Shown piece after piece: positions 51,524 to 60,712 of a stretch of 64,000 nt of DNA. The stretch is taken from NCBI GenBank assembly GCA_052384575.1, contig JBQSUQ010000014.1. One strand, given 5' to 3'. The stretch comes from JBQSUQ01 sp052384575. Lineage in GTDB: Bacteria > Pseudomonadota > Gammaproteobacteria > Enterobacterales > Pasteurellaceae. A model generated the notes under the pieces. That model did no database searches and had not been told where the DNA came from. It saw nothing but the letters and a program-made list of their open reading frames with translations. Within the stretch, counting starts at the first letter, position 1; each line of letters opens with the position of its first letter. The translations under genes were made by a program, and so were the position numbers.

Positions 51524-53239
51524 TTAAGCTTTCACTTGCTGTGCTAAGAAATCCAACAATTGATCTTTTGCAATCATTTGCTTCTCGCCAGTACGACGAT
51601 TTTTATATTCAATTTCGCCATTTGCTAAATTTTTCTCACCAATAACAAGCATGTGAGGCACACCAATTAATTCCATATCAGCGAACATAACACCTGGACG
51701 CTCTTTACGGTCATCAAAAATTACATCTACGCCTTTCGCCATTAAAGTGCGGTATAAATCTTGCGAGAATTGTTGCACACTTTCCGATTTATGCATATTC
51801 ATTGGCACGATCGCCACAGTAAATGGCGCAATTTCATCGCTTGGCCAAATAATACCGCGTTCATCATGATGTTGCTCAATTGCTGCTGCCACAACTCGTG
51901 TAACACCAATGCCATAACAACCCATAATCATGGTTTGTGGGCGGCCATCTTCACCTTGAACAGTGGCTTTCATCGCTTCTGAATATTTCGTACCTAATTG
52001 GAAAATATGCCCCACCTCAATACCACGCTTAATTTGTAATGTGCCTTTGCCATCTGGGCTTGGATCGCCTTCCACCACATTACGCAAATCAGCAATTTCA
52101 GGTAATGCCACATCACGTTCCCAGTTCACATTAAAATAATGCTTACCATCAATATTCGCACCTGCTGAAAAATCAGACATTAAAGCCACAGTTCGATCAA
52201 CAATTGCCGGAATAGCTAAGTTCACTGGCCCTAATGAGCCGACACCTGCACCAATTTTTGCTTTAATATCCGCCTCATCAGCAAATTCTAATGGATCCGC
52301 CACCAGTGGATGTTTTTGTGCTTTCACTTCATTTAATTCATGATCACCACGAATAATAAGCGCAACCAGAGGTTGTTCTTCAGTTGCACCTTTTACCACC
52401 AGCGTTTTAACCGTTTTTTCAATTGGTAGATTGAACTGTTCCACTAATTCAGCAATAGTTTTCGCATTTGGTGTATCCACTAATTGTAAATCAGCTGTTG
52501 GTGCTTGACGTTCTCCAATGGCAATAGCTTCAGCTAACTCAATATTCGCTGCAAAATCACTTTCACTAGAGAACACTACATCATCTTCACCACTAGCTGC
52601 TAACACTTGGAATTCATGCGATGCTGAACCACCAATAGAACCCGTATCCGCCTGTACTGCGCGGAAATCTAAACCTAAGCGACTAAAGATATTGCTATAA
52701 GTTTGATACATCACATCATAGGTTTCTTGCAAACTGTCGCGTGTCGTATGGAATGAATAGGCATCTTTCATCACAAATTCACGAGAACGCATTACACCAA
52801 AACGAGGACGCACTTCATCTCGGAATTTTGTTTGAATTTGATATAAGTTTAGTGGTAATTGGCGGTATGAAGTCACCTCACGACGCACAAGATCAGTAAT
52901 CACTTCTTCGTGAGTAGGTCCTAACACAAAATCACGTTCACCACGATCTTTAAAGCGTAGTAATTCTGGACCATATTGCTCCCAACGTGCAGATTCTTGC
53001 CATAATTCTGCAGGCTGAACCACTGGCATAAGCACTTCGATCGCACCACCTTTATTCATTTCTTCACGAATAATATTTTCGACTTTCTTTAATACACGAA
53101 TGCCCGTTGGCAACCAGTTATATAAACCCGATGCCATCGCACGAATCATGCCTGCACGCAACATTAATTGGTGGCTGACCACTTGCGCATCATTCGGTGT
53201 TTCTTTTAAAGTTGAAAATAAATATTGACTTGTACGCAT
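51524..53239 (-). CDS. proS: Prolyl-tRNA synthetase
   Basis: The start is MRTSQYLFSTLKETPNDAQ; 35 upstream codons in frame are not conserved. The 571-residue class II synthetase has motif 2 (FRDEVRPRFGVMRSREFVMKD), motif 3 near GIGVTRVVAAAIEQ and the bacterial-type editing insertion (about 225-400). The C-terminal anticodon-binding domain starts near FTVAIVPMNMHKSE. Length fits the bacterial long form. Confidence 0.97.
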   Translation of the reverse strand: MRTSQYLFSTLKETPNDAQVVSHQLMLRAGMIRAMASGLYNWLPTGIRVLKKVENIIREEMNKGGAIEVLMPVVQPAELWQESARWEQYGPELLRFKDRGERDFVLGPTHEEVITDLVRREVTSYRQLPLNLYQIQTKFRDEVRPRFGVMRSREFVMKDAYSFHTTRDSLQETYDVMYQTYSNIFSRLGLDFRAVQADTGSIGGSASHEFQVLAASGEDDVVFSSESDFAANIELAEAIAIGERQAPTADLQLVDTPNAKTIAELVEQFNLPIEKTVKTLVVKGATEEQPLVALIIRGDHELNEVKAQKHPLVADPLEFADEADIKAKIGAGVGSLGPVNLAIPAIVDRTVALMSDFSAGANIDGKHYFNVNWERDVALPEIADLRNVVEGDPSPDGKGTLQIKRGIEVGHIFQLGTKYSEAMKATVQGEDGRPQTMIMGCYGIGVTRVVAAAIEQHHDERGIIWPSDEIAPFTVAIVPMNMHKSESVQQFSQDLYRTLMAKGVDVIFDDRKERPGVMFADMELIGVPHMLVIGEKNLANGEIEYKNRRTGEKQMIAKDQLLDFLAQQVKA

Positions 53240-53288
53240 TGTTATTCCTAATTGTTGTATCTTTTCAAAAAATGGCGCTAGTTTATCA

Positions 53289-54020
53289 TTAAATTGATGC
53301 GTTGTGATAACCAGAAAGCAAATCTTGCCAATTTTGTGGCTCAAATTGAATATTCATTCGTTTGACTTCTTTGTTAAAGGATCTGAGCAAACGCGCCAAA
53401 TTATCTGCTTTCCAAAAATCACCAGATTTTTCACCGCACTTATCAAAATCCAACAGCCAGCATTTTTGTTGAGCGTCAATTTGTTGCAGCAAAATATTAT
53501 GCGCATTCAAATCAGTATGACAAATTTGCAAATCATGTAATTGACGTACGAGCGCACCAATTTGTTGCCAAGCCGCTGAAGGTAGCGTTTGTTGTTGCAA
53601 AAGTGCGGTTAAATCTTGCGCATTTTCAATTTTTTCCATGATAATGTCAGCGCGATAGCTGAACAAACCTTTTTCAACACGTGCGGCAATGGGTTTCGGC
53701 ACTGGTAAACCAGAGTGATATAGCTTATGGAGCAACTTAAATTCCATAAAACTACGCGTTTGCTCAATGGTGCTAAAACGATAACGATCTTTTACCAGTT
53801 TTCCCCACAAACCACCGCGGTAATAATGACGTAATGCCGTATTAATCCCAAATACATCTTGTGTGTGTAAAAACCAAGTCACACCACGCCCTCGAGCCGA
53901 TCCTAAAATTCTCGCTTGTTGCTGCCAATAATCTGGATTAAAAAATTGTGCATAATCCCCCGTTGCATAATGGGGTTCAGAAAAGAGAAAAAATGCATTT
54001 TTATGTTGTAATTCAATCAT
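53289..54020 (-). CDS. kdkA: 3-deoxy-D-manno-octulosonic acid (Kdo) kinase
   Basis: The start at MIELQHKNAFFLFSE follows AAGGA; nine extra upstream codons are unlikely. The 243-residue protein is a small atypical kinase. GSARGRGVTWFL is the nucleotide loop region, FMEFKLLHKLYHSGLPVPKPIAA the helix C area, ICHTDLNAHNILL the catalytic loop and LLDFDKCG the DFG equivalent. It phosphorylates the single Kdo of Haemophilus-type LOS. The divergent opsX gene adds heptose to that phospho-Kdo. Confidence 0.94.
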   Translation of the reverse strand: MIELQHKNAFFLFSEPHYATGDYAQFFNPDYWQQQARILGSARGRGVTWFLHTQDVFGINTALRHYYRGGLWGKLVKDRYRFSTIEQTRSFMEFKLLHKLYHSGLPVPKPIAARVEKGLFSYRADIIMEKIENAQDLTALLQQQTLPSAAWQQIGALVRQLHDLQICHTDLNAHNILLQQIDAQQKCWLLDFDKCGEKSGDFWKADNLARLLRSFNKEVKRMNIQFEPQNWQDLLSGYHNASI

Positions 54021-54095
54021 TTTAATGATCCTTCTAGCATACGGCATTATTCTACTTTAAAATATTGAGGTTTCCAAAATTTAAGGAGCTTTTTT

Positions 54096-55148
54096 ATGTC
54101 ACTTTTTAGCGCACAGCAACCACCAAAATCTCTCTGTATTTTACGCTTATCCGCCATTGGTGACGTAACCCATGCTTTAGCTGTGGTACAGGAAATTGCT
54201 CGTTTTTATCCTGAATGCAAAATCACTTGGATTGTAGGCAAGGCCGAATATGCGCTATTGTCATCTCTCACTGATTTAAATTTAGTTGTGTACGACAAAA
54301 AAACAGGTTGGAAAGGACTAATAGCATTATGGAAACAACTTAAGAATCAACAATTTGATGCGTTATTAAATATGCAGACAGCTATTCGCGCATCTATTTT
54401 ATCTCTTGGCATTAAAGCCAAATATAAAATTGGTTTTGGGCAAAAACGTAGCCGAGAAGGACAACATTTTTTTGTGAATCAACGTGTTAATGATCCTGAA
54501 AATCCCCATGTGCTAGAAGGTTTCAAAGCATTTGCTTACAAAATTGGCGTACCTGAATTTCAACCCCATTGGCATTTGCAAATTCCCGCCGAAAGCAAGG
54601 AAAAAACCAAACAATTCCTTGCCACAGATAAACGAAACTTAGTGATTGCGCCTTGTTCCAGCAAAGTAGAAAAAGATTGGATAACTGAACGCTATGCGGA
54701 AGTGGCGAAAATTGCTCACCAACAAAATATTCATGTCATTTTATGTGGTTCGCCTGCCAAACGTGAGATGGAAACTTGTGAAAAAATCACCGCACTTTGT
54801 GATTTTCCCATTACTAACGCTTGTGGCAAAACCAATCTTGCAGAACTTACCGCATTAATTCAACAAGCAGACTTAGTCATCGCACCAGATAGTGGCCCCA
54901 CGCACATTGCAACTATGGTGGGAACAACTGTTGTTGGTCTTTATGCTTATCATAATCCTTGGCGCACAGGCCCTTATCATCATTTAGATAATGTGGTTTC
55001 TGTTTACGAAAAGAATGTGCAAAAAGAATATGGGAAACCTTCTCATCAATTGCCTTGGGCAACCAAATTAAAAGGCAAACAACTGATGGCAGACATTCAA
55101 GTGGAAGATGTGTTAGTGCAATTACGCAAACTGCATTTTATTCATTAA
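54096..55148 (+). CDS. opsX: LOS heptosyltransferase I (OpsX)
   Basis: The 350-residue GT9 enzyme starts MSLFSAQQPPKSLCILRLSAIGDVTH, whose LRLSAIGDV is the family's N-terminal motif. It ends with APDSGPTHIATMVGTTVVGLYA near residue 268, which binds ADP-heptose. It adds the first heptose to the Kdo region of LOS in the cytoplasm. The head-to-head pair with kdkA is the arrangement I recall from H. influenzae (HI0260.1/HI0261). Start ATG follows AAGGAG. Confidence 0.95.
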   Translation: MSLFSAQQPPKSLCILRLSAIGDVTHALAVVQEIARFYPECKITWIVGKAEYALLSSLTDLNLVVYDKKTGWKGLIALWKQLKNQQFDALLNMQTAIRASILSLGIKAKYKIGFGQKRSREGQHFFVNQRVNDPENPHVLEGFKAFAYKIGVPEFQPHWHLQIPAESKEKTKQFLATDKRNLVIAPCSSKVEKDWITERYAEVAKIAHQQNIHVILCGSPAKREMETCEKITALCDFPITNACGKTNLAELTALIQQADLVIAPDSGPTHIATMVGTTVVGLYAYHNPWRTGPYHHLDNVVSVYEKNVQKEYGKPSHQLPWATKLKGKQLMADIQVEDVLVQLRKLHFIH

Positions 55149-55158
55149 GCTAAAAGAA

Positions 55159-55184
55159 AAAATCTGCCTTTCGGCAGATTTTTT
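55159..55184. terminator. Bidirectional terminator between opsX and nfuA
   Basis: AATCTGCC and GGCAGATT form a perfect stem with a TTTC loop, flanked by A-run and T-run. Confidence 0.88.
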
Positions 55185-55767
55185 AATAATATGAATGTTC
55201 ACCACGTTGATGTTCCGTTACATCTCGCGCGCCTTTTAATTCATTTGGGAAGCTTTCAATTAACTGTTTTTCAACGCCATCTTTTAAAGTGACATCAACC
55301 ATTGAGCAACCATTACAACCACCACCGAATTGCAATACAGCATAGCCGTCATCAGTAATTTCAATTAAAGTAATACGTCCACCATGGCTGGCTAATTGTG
55401 GGTTAATTTGTGTCTGAATAACATAATCCACACGCTCAATTAATGGTGCATCATCGGCAACTTTACGCATTTTGGCATTAGGTGCTTTTAATGTCAGTTG
55501 CGCGCCTAATTCTTCGGTCACGTAATCAATTTCTGCATCTTCAAGGAAAGGCAAGCTGATCTCATCAACAAATGCAGAAAAACTTTCATATTTCATTTCG
55601 GTATCCGCTTCTTCTACTGCATTAGGTGGGCAATAAGACACGCCACATTCGGCATTAGGTGAGCCGGGATTAACCACAAATACACGAATATTGGTACCTT
55701 CTTCTTGTTGATCCAATAATTTACGGAAATGCGCCTGTGCTGCTGCTGAAATTTTAATTTGTTGCAT
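55183..55767 (-). CDS. nfuA: Fe-S biogenesis protein NfuA
   Basis: The 194-residue protein has an N-terminal degenerate A-type carrier domain (about 1-95) and a C-terminal Nfu domain with Cys151-x-x-Cys154 in FGGGCNGCSMVD. That motif binds a [4Fe-4S] cluster at the dimer interface. It delivers clusters to target enzymes, notably under stress. It lies directly downstream of comF in the same direction, 68 bases apart. Confidence 0.96.
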   Translation of the reverse strand: MQQIKISAAAQAHFRKLLDQQEEGTNIRVFVVNPGSPNAECGVSYCPPNAVEEADTEMKYESFSAFVDEISLPFLEDAEIDYVTEELGAQLTLKAPNAKMRKVADDAPLIERVDYVIQTQINPQLASHGGRITLIEITDDGYAVLQFGGGCNGCSMVDVTLKDGVEKQLIESFPNELKGARDVTEHQRGEHSYY

Positions 55768-55835
55768 AGGATACCCTTAATAATCTGACTTTATATGTCG
55801 GGCATAATACGCTTAGATCGCTATTTATGCAAATA

Positions 55836-56522
55836 TTATGTACGCGCCAGTCCCCAAACTTGAATATGCTCGATGCCCACTTTATGTAACTGCTTTGATA
55901 TTTCATTTAATGTGGAACCCGTCGTAATCACGTCATCTAATAAACAAACAGATTTATAACCGCACTTTTTAAATTCAGGCGTAACTTCAAAAGCATTTTT
56001 CAAATTGGCTCGCCTGGATTTTGCCGTTAACCCACGTTGACTTGGCGTATGTTTTACTCGTCGCAATAAATCTTCTCTGACTGGAATATTCAGCCATCTG
56101 GATAACCATTTCGCCAATAACGCCGTCTGATTGTAACCTCTTTTCCATTGGCGTTTATGGTGTAATGGAACAGGCAAAATAACTTCAGGCAAATCAAGAT
56201 AATGAGTTCGTCTTGCTTCTCGAATAGCTAAATAAAGCAAGCGTGCCAAAGTACGATCTAACCAATATTGTCCTTGAAACTTGAAACGATGAATTAAGAT
56301 AGACAGCGGTTCTTTATAATGCCCAACAATCACCATTTGCTGCCAACTCGGCTCATTACGTAAACATTGCCCGCAATGCTGCTCATTTTTTACCAATTCT
56401 GTGCCGCAGCAACCACAATAGCTGAAACGCCGAATTTGTCGATTACAAATACTGCAAAGTCCATGCGAACCAATTTTTAATTTCCGATGACAATGAACAC
56501 AACAAAATCGCCAAAAATTCAT
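55836..56522 (-). CDS. comF: Competence protein ComF (phosphoribosyltransferase-like)
   Basis: The start is MNFWRFCCVHCHRKLK, with AAAAAGGA 7 bases upstream; an in-frame GTG six codons earlier lies inside an uptake signal. The 228-residue protein has an N-terminal zinc-ribbon-like region with CXXC pairs (CVHC, CSIC, CGCC, CGQC) and a C-terminal PRTase fold with the PRPP loop VCLLDDVITTGSTLNE. ComF is needed for DNA uptake. In H. influenzae Rd I recall it as the last gene of comABCDEF; here it stands alone with its own CRP-S-like site. Confidence 0.94.
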   Translation of the reverse strand: MNFWRFCCVHCHRKLKIGSHGLCSICNRQIRRFSYCGCCGTELVKNEQHCGQCLRNEPSWQQMVIVGHYKEPLSILIHRFKFQGQYWLDRTLARLLYLAIREARRTHYLDLPEVILPVPLHHKRQWKRGYNQTALLAKWLSRWLNIPVREDLLRRVKHTPSQRGLTAKSRRANLKNAFEVTPEFKKCGYKSVCLLDDVITTGSTLNEISKQLHKVGIEHIQVWGLART

Positions 56523-56596
56523 AATTATTCCTTTTTGCACCGCACTTTATGGTAGGCTTACACAGAAAACAGATTAAATACATTTTCTTGTGGTGA

Positions 56597-56618
56597 TTTT
56601 GCGAGCGAAATCACAAAA
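56597..56618 (-). promoter_or_regulatory. CRP-S-like competence site upstream of comF
   Basis: The plus strand reads TTTTGCGA, six bases (GCGAAA), then TCACAAAA. The first half has the C in TGCGA that marks Sxy-dependent CRP-S sites, and the other half (TTTTGTGA on the minus strand) is a canonical CRP half. It lies 75-95 bases before the comF start, near a weak -10 (TACCAT on the minus strand at 56549-56554). Confidence 0.68.
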
Positions 56619-56647
56619 TCATTTTCTAAACATTAAAGGACAGAACA

Positions 56648-57151
56648 ATGGCAGATCCACATATTCAATCTCCAATGGATTTTTTAGATAAACTCACCGT
56701 TTGCTTATATCGAACTGGTTTTATTTTTGCTGCGATTTTCACCGCACTTTTACCCTATTATGAATTCGCTTTATTAGGTCTTTTTGCCGCGGCAATTCTC
56801 TGCGCCTCTTCGTTACATATTTATTTGAAATCTTTTCGCTTATTATTGCAATTTGCTACTTGGATAGGCATGTTTTTATATATGATTAACCAACCGACAT
56901 TAGCACTTGGCGCGGTATTGGTCACATTAGGTGGGCTGTGTTTTAAAGAATATTTTTGTTTTCGTATTTTCGCATTAAACGCTATGCCAGTGCTTGTGGC
57001 TTTATTATGGTTAAGTTATGTGGCTAAATTTAACGGTTTATTGATCATTATAAGCCTGATTTGCGCATTGCTATTTGCGGTTCTCGCTATTCAAAAATGG
57101 CGAATGCCATTACATTTTGATATTGGCGACAAAACGAAATATCAAATATAA
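56648..57151 (+). CDS. Small integral membrane protein (possible DUF2301)
   Basis: The 167-residue protein starts MADPHIQSPMDFLDKLTVCLYR behind AAAGGACAG. It has about five membrane helices, including FIFAAIFTALLPYYEFALLGLF and GAVLVTLGGLCFKEYFCFRIF. The KEYFCFR element with helices on both sides reminds me of DUF2301. Function unknown. It is transcribed away from comF, and the CRP-S-like site lies between the two genes, so its own regulation by competence is possible. Confidence 0.75.
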   Translation: MADPHIQSPMDFLDKLTVCLYRTGFIFAAIFTALLPYYEFALLGLFAAAILCASSLHIYLKSFRLLLQFATWIGMFLYMINQPTLALGAVLVTLGGLCFKEYFCFRIFALNAMPVLVALLWLSYVAKFNGLLIIISLICALLFAVLAIQKWRMPLHFDIGDKTKYQI

Positions 57152-57153
57152 AC

Positions 57154-57185
57154 AAAAAGGGCGTATTTTTACATACGCCCTTTTT
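57154..57185. terminator. Bidirectional terminator
   Basis: AAAAAGGGCGTAT and ATACGCCCTTTTT form a perfect 13-bp stem with a six-base loop between convergent genes. Confidence 0.9.
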
Positions 57186-57198
57186 CATTGCTCAACGC

Positions 57199-57765
57199 TT
57201 ATTTCACACGTGAAACATATTCACCTGAACGAGTATCCACTTTGATCACTTCGCCGATTTGAACGAATAATGGCACTTTTACTACCGCACCTGTGCTTAA
57301 AGTTGCTGGTTTACCACCTGTACCTGCAGTATCGCCTTTGAGACCTGGATCGGTATCAACAATTTCTAATTCCACAAAGTTTGGTGGAGTAACAGAAATT
57401 GGTGAGCCATTCCATAAAGTAATAATACAATCCGCCTGATCTAATAACCATTTTTCTGCATCACCAACTGCTTTTGCATCAGCTGAATATTGTTCAAATG
57501 TTTCTGGGTGCATGAAATACCAGAATGCATCATCTTTGTATGAGTAGGTTAAGTTTAAATCCATTACATCTGCTGCTTCAACAGAAGTGCCTGATTTAAA
57601 GTTAACATCTAATACTTTGCCTGAAATTAATTTACGAATACGTGTACGAGTGAACGCTTGACCTTTACCCGGTTTTACAAATTCATTTTCAACGATGACA
57701 CAAGGTTCGCCATCTTGCATAAATTTTAGACCTGGTTTGAAGTCAGTGGTAGTATATGTAGCCAT
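57199..57765 (-). CDS. efp: Elongation factor P
   Basis: The 188-residue protein has three beta-barrel domains. Lys34 in FVKPGKGQAF is the residue beta-lysylated by EpmA with (R)-beta-lysine made by EpmB. Modified EF-P relieves ribosome stalling at polyproline. The gene for EpmB is divergently adjacent with 35 bases between starts. The C-terminal IGEVIKVDTRSGEYVSRVK is intact. Confidence 0.97.
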   Translation of the reverse strand: MATYTTTDFKPGLKFMQDGEPCVIVENEFVKPGKGQAFTRTRIRKLISGKVLDVNFKSGTSVEAADVMDLNLTYSYKDDAFWYFMHPETFEQYSADAKAVGDAEKWLLDQADCIITLWNGSPISVTPPNFVELEIVDTDPGLKGDTAGTGGKPATLSTGAVVKVPLFVQIGEVIKVDTRSGEYVSRVK

Positions 57766-57800
57766 ATTATCCTCAATTTGATAGAGCTAGTTTTATTAAA

Positions 57801-58838
57801 GTGCGTATTTTAACCCAAAATATCTCCATTAGAGAAGAAAAAACAACAAATTGGTTGGAAATTCTGGCAAATTCCATTTCCGATCCGAAAGAATTAGTTC
57901 AACAATTAAATTTGCCCCTTGATAAATTTGAAAAAGATATTGCTGCTCGCCGTTTATTTGCTATGCGCGTTCCTCAGCCTTTTGTAGATAAAATGGAAAA
58001 AGGTAATCCTCTGGATCCCTTATTTCTGCAAGTAATGACGGATGTGAAAGAATTTCAACAAATGGAAGGATTTATCCAAGATCCTTTGCAAGAGCAACAA
58101 ACCGCTGCGCCAAATATTTTACATAAATACCATAATCGCCTCTTGCTTATGGTAAAAGGTGGCTGCGCCATTAACTGTCGCTATTGCTTCCGTCGCCATT
58201 TTCCTTATGAAGATAACAAAGGCAATAAAGCCAATTGGCAAAAAGCATTGGACTATATTGCTGCACATACTGAAATTGATGAAGTTATTTTTTCTGGTGG
58301 CGATCCATTAATGGCGAAAGACCATGAACTCGAATGGTTGGTAAAACAATTGGAAAATATACCGCACTTACAGCGTTTACGTATTCACACGCGTTTGCCA
58401 GTCGTTATTCCTCAACGCATTACCGATGAACTTTGCCAACTGCTCGCCAATTCTCGCTTTGCGACCATTATGGTCACTCATATTAATCATCCTAATGAAA
58501 TTGACGAACAGCTCTGCTCAGCCATGGCTAAATTGGCTCAAAGTGGCGTGGTATTATTGAATCAATCAGTGTTATTAAAACAAGTGAATGACAACCCACA
58601 TACTCTAAAAACATTAAGTGAGAAACTTTTTGCAGCACGAATTTTACCCTATTACTTGCATTTATTAGATAAAGTTGAAGGAGCAAGCCATTTTCATATT
58701 GATGATAAGAAGGCAGCAGAAATTTACCAGAAACTACAAACATTAACATCTGGTTATCTGGTGCCAAAACTTGCACGTGAAATTGCTCAAGAGCCGAACA
58801 AAACCTTATATTCAAATGAACTTATACTAGGCAAATAA
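57801..58838 (+). CDS. epmB: EF-P lysine 2,3-aminomutase (EpmB)
   Basis: The 345-residue radical-SAM enzyme has the cluster motif CAINCRYCFRRHFPY near residue 120 and, after it, EVIFSGGDPLMAKDHEL for AdoMet binding. RLPVVIPQRI, LLNQSVLLKQVNDN and PYYLHLLDKVEGASHF (PLP and substrate regions) follow. It converts lysine to (R)-beta-lysine for EF-P. The start codon is GTG at 57801; no stronger start is seen. It begins within 40 bases of efp on the opposite strand. Confidence 0.95.
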   Translation: MRILTQNISIREEKTTNWLEILANSISDPKELVQQLNLPLDKFEKDIAARRLFAMRVPQPFVDKMEKGNPLDPLFLQVMTDVKEFQQMEGFIQDPLQEQQTAAPNILHKYHNRLLLMVKGGCAINCRYCFRRHFPYEDNKGNKANWQKALDYIAAHTEIDEVIFSGGDPLMAKDHELEWLVKQLENIPHLQRLRIHTRLPVVIPQRITDELCQLLANSRFATIMVTHINHPNEIDEQLCSAMAKLAQSGVVLLNQSVLLKQVNDNPHTLKTLSEKLFAARILPYYLHLLDKVEGASHFHIDDKKAAEIYQKLQTLTSGYLVPKLAREIAQEPNKTLYSNELILGK

Positions 58839-58935
58839 CTAAAGATCCTTTAAAATGTAGCCAATTTTTGACCGCACTTTAGCTGCGAATTTTAGCGGTT
58901 ATTTTGCGTATTTTTAGCATTTATTGAGGTTTATC

Positions 58936-60270
58936 GTGGAACAAAACAACAAACCATCCAATCAAAGCGAATTGGATTTCGACTCAAATCAAAGCCCTGC
59001 ACCAAAAGCAGAACAGTCTATCTTATACAAAATGACAGGGTTATTTGGTAAAAAAGATACATCACATACGCAATTTGCTGTGCGTAAAGAACCAACTTTT
59101 GGCCCTGCTACGACCAATATTGTGACACCACAGAGTATGCAAAGTGCGGTACAAAACCCGAGCAATCCATCTGTAAACCTAGTTGGCAATCCAACATTGG
59201 CTCAGAGCACCTCTGTAGAAGAAAACGAAGTAGATGCATCTGCAACTATGGTAGAAACACCCATTGAAAGCGTAGCAACTGAGAATGTTGTTGTGGAAGA
59301 AACAGAAAACGTAGAAACGCCGGTTGAAGCTATCGTTCCGCAACAAGAAAAACCAAATCGTAAAAACCCTGAGAATTGGGCGATTATGCAAAAATTACCA
59401 ACTAAACATCGCCGTTTATTTATTGCAATTACTGGTGCTATCGCTGTTTTATTGGCGCTTATTTGGTTAAAACCAAGCAATGATACCGTTGAAGAAATTC
59501 AAGCTAATAATAGCAACAATATGCCAATAGAATTTCAATCTTTAGATCCAAATAAAGCAGTTGAAGAAAACAATAAAAACGAAACTGCTGTTCTTGAATC
59601 TACAGCAACCAATAATCAACCAAGTGTAAGCAACGAGTCTGTAACAACTGAGCAAAAACCAGTTGCAACGGAAGCACTCCCTCAGCAAGCGGTTCAAACA
59701 AATGAAACAATGCAACAGCCAGATCAAACCAAAGTTGCAGTAGAGAAAGAAAAAGCGGAAGAACAAGCAAGAATCGCTGCGGAAAAAGCAAAAGCGGTTG
59801 AACAGGCAAGAATTGCAGCAGAAAAAGCAAAAGTATCTGAACAAGCAAGAATTGCAGCAGAAAAAGCAAAATTAGCAGAAGCGAAAGCAAAAGAACAAGC
59901 CAAAATTGCTACTGAGAAAAAAGCAAAAGCAGCAGCTGAACAAGCGAAAACCAAAGCGCCAGTAGTAGAAGCTAAACCAAGCACAACAGCCGCTACTCCA
60001 GCTAAAGTAGCAAGCAACGGTACCAACAAAACCTTAACTGTTCCTGCAGGAGTTTCATTATTCCAGGTATTCCGTACAAATGGTTTAGATATTCGTGATG
60101 CCAATGCAATGACAAAAGCAAATGGTGCGAATAATGTACTCAGTAGCTTTAAAGCCAATGATAAAATTCAAGTTTCTGTGAATAGTGAAGGACGCGTGAA
60201 TACATTACGCTTATCAAATGGTGGTACTTTCACTCGCCAATCAGATGGCTCTTATAAATATCATAAATAA
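58936..60270 (+). CDS. oapA: Opacity-associated protein OapA
   Basis: The start is GTG (VEQNNKPSNQSELDF), 6 bases after TGAGG; an upstream in-frame TTG overlaps that site. The 444-residue protein has a cytoplasmic, low-complexity N-terminus and one membrane helix RLFIAITGAIAVLLALIWL near residue 165. A long periplasmic stalk follows with three 13-residue EQARIAAEKAK repeats (276-314), then a C-terminal OapA/LysM-like domain (NKTLTVPAGVSLFQVFRTNG to the end) that binds cell wall. In H. influenzae OapA affects colony opacity and nasopharyngeal colonisation. oapB follows 11 bases later. Confidence 0.93.
   Translation: MEQNNKPSNQSELDFDSNQSPAPKAEQSILYKMTGLFGKKDTSHTQFAVRKEPTFGPATTNIVTPQSMQSAVQNPSNPSVNLVGNPTLAQSTSVEENEVDASATMVETPIESVATENVVVEETENVETPVEAIVPQQEKPNRKNPENWAIMQKLPTKHRRLFIAITGAIAVLLALIWLKPSNDTVEEIQANNSNNMPIEFQSLDPNKAVEENNKNETAVLESTATNNQPSVSNESVTTEQKPVATEALPQQAVQTNETMQQPDQTKVAVEKEKAEEQARIAAEKAKAVEQARIAAEKAKVSEQARIAAEKAKLAEAKAKEQAKIATEKKAKAAAEQAKTKAPVVEAKPSTTAATPAKVASNGTNKTLTVPAGVSLFQVFRTNGLDIRDANAMTKANGANNVLSSFKANDKIQVSVNSEGRVNTLRLSNGGTFTRQSDGSYKYHK
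59761..59877 (+). repeat. Three tandem 39-bp repeats in oapA
   Basis: Units at 59761-59799, 59800-59838 and 59839-59877 each begin GAACA(A/G)GCAAGAAT. They encode EQARIAAEKAK plus two variable residues, a predicted helical stalk. Changes of copy number keep the frame. Confidence 0.85.
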
Positions 60271-60281
60271 GGAAATTAACA

Positions 60282-60671
60282 TTGAAACCACTTTTATTAC
60301 TTCTGGCAGTTGGACTGAGCGCTTGTACCATCCACATCGAGCCAATAGAAGTGCCTAAGGCAAAAAGCAAGCCTACAACATTAGATAAAATGGCACAAAA
60401 AGGGACAACAGATCTTTATCATTGTAAAAATGGAAAAGATGTAAAAGTTGTACGTCTCACACAAAGTGGTAAGAAATCAAAGAAAATAAAAGCAGATTCT
60501 ATTAATCTTACTTTTGAAGGCGTGACAGGTAAACTCAACGCCACTTTATCTCAAACAGGTAAATCCTATACTAATATTCATTGGCACTGGTTTGAGAAAT
60601 CAGATAATAGTAACACCTTACTTAATAGCGTTGGACAAATTCTCGCGGAAGAATGTGTGAAACAACAATAA
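60282..60671 (+). CDS. oapB: Opacity-associated lipoprotein OapB
   Basis: The start is TTG (MKPLLLLLAVGLSACTIHIE) behind AAGGAAA; it gives a lipoprotein signal with lipobox LSAC. The mature part contains YHCKNGKDVKVVRL and LNATLSQTGKSYTNIHWHWFEK and a C-terminal Cys, reminiscent of the MliC lysozyme-inhibitor fold; that resemblance is tentative. It follows oapA, and in H. influenzae oapB is needed for the opaque phenotype linked to oapA (recalled). Confidence 0.88.
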   Translation: MKPLLLLLAVGLSACTIHIEPIEVPKAKSKPTTLDKMAQKGTTDLYHCKNGKDVKVVRLTQSGKKSKKIKADSINLTFEGVTGKLNATLSQTGKSYTNIHWHWFEKSDNSNTLLNSVGQILAEECVKQQ

Positions 60672-60674
60672 CAA

Positions 60675-60703
60675 AAAAGGCAGATTTCAATAATCTGCCT
60701 TTT
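60675..60703. terminator. Bidirectional terminator after oapB
   Basis: AAAAGGCAGATT and AATCTGCCTTTT form a perfect 12-bp stem between convergent genes. Confidence 0.88.
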
Positions 60704-60712
60704 ATTTTCATT

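Noticed and set aside
59542..60158. Several cysteine/phenylalanine- and leucine-rich frames on the minus strand over oapA
   Set aside because: They mirror the repeat-rich oapA coding sequence and lack starts with ribosome sites.
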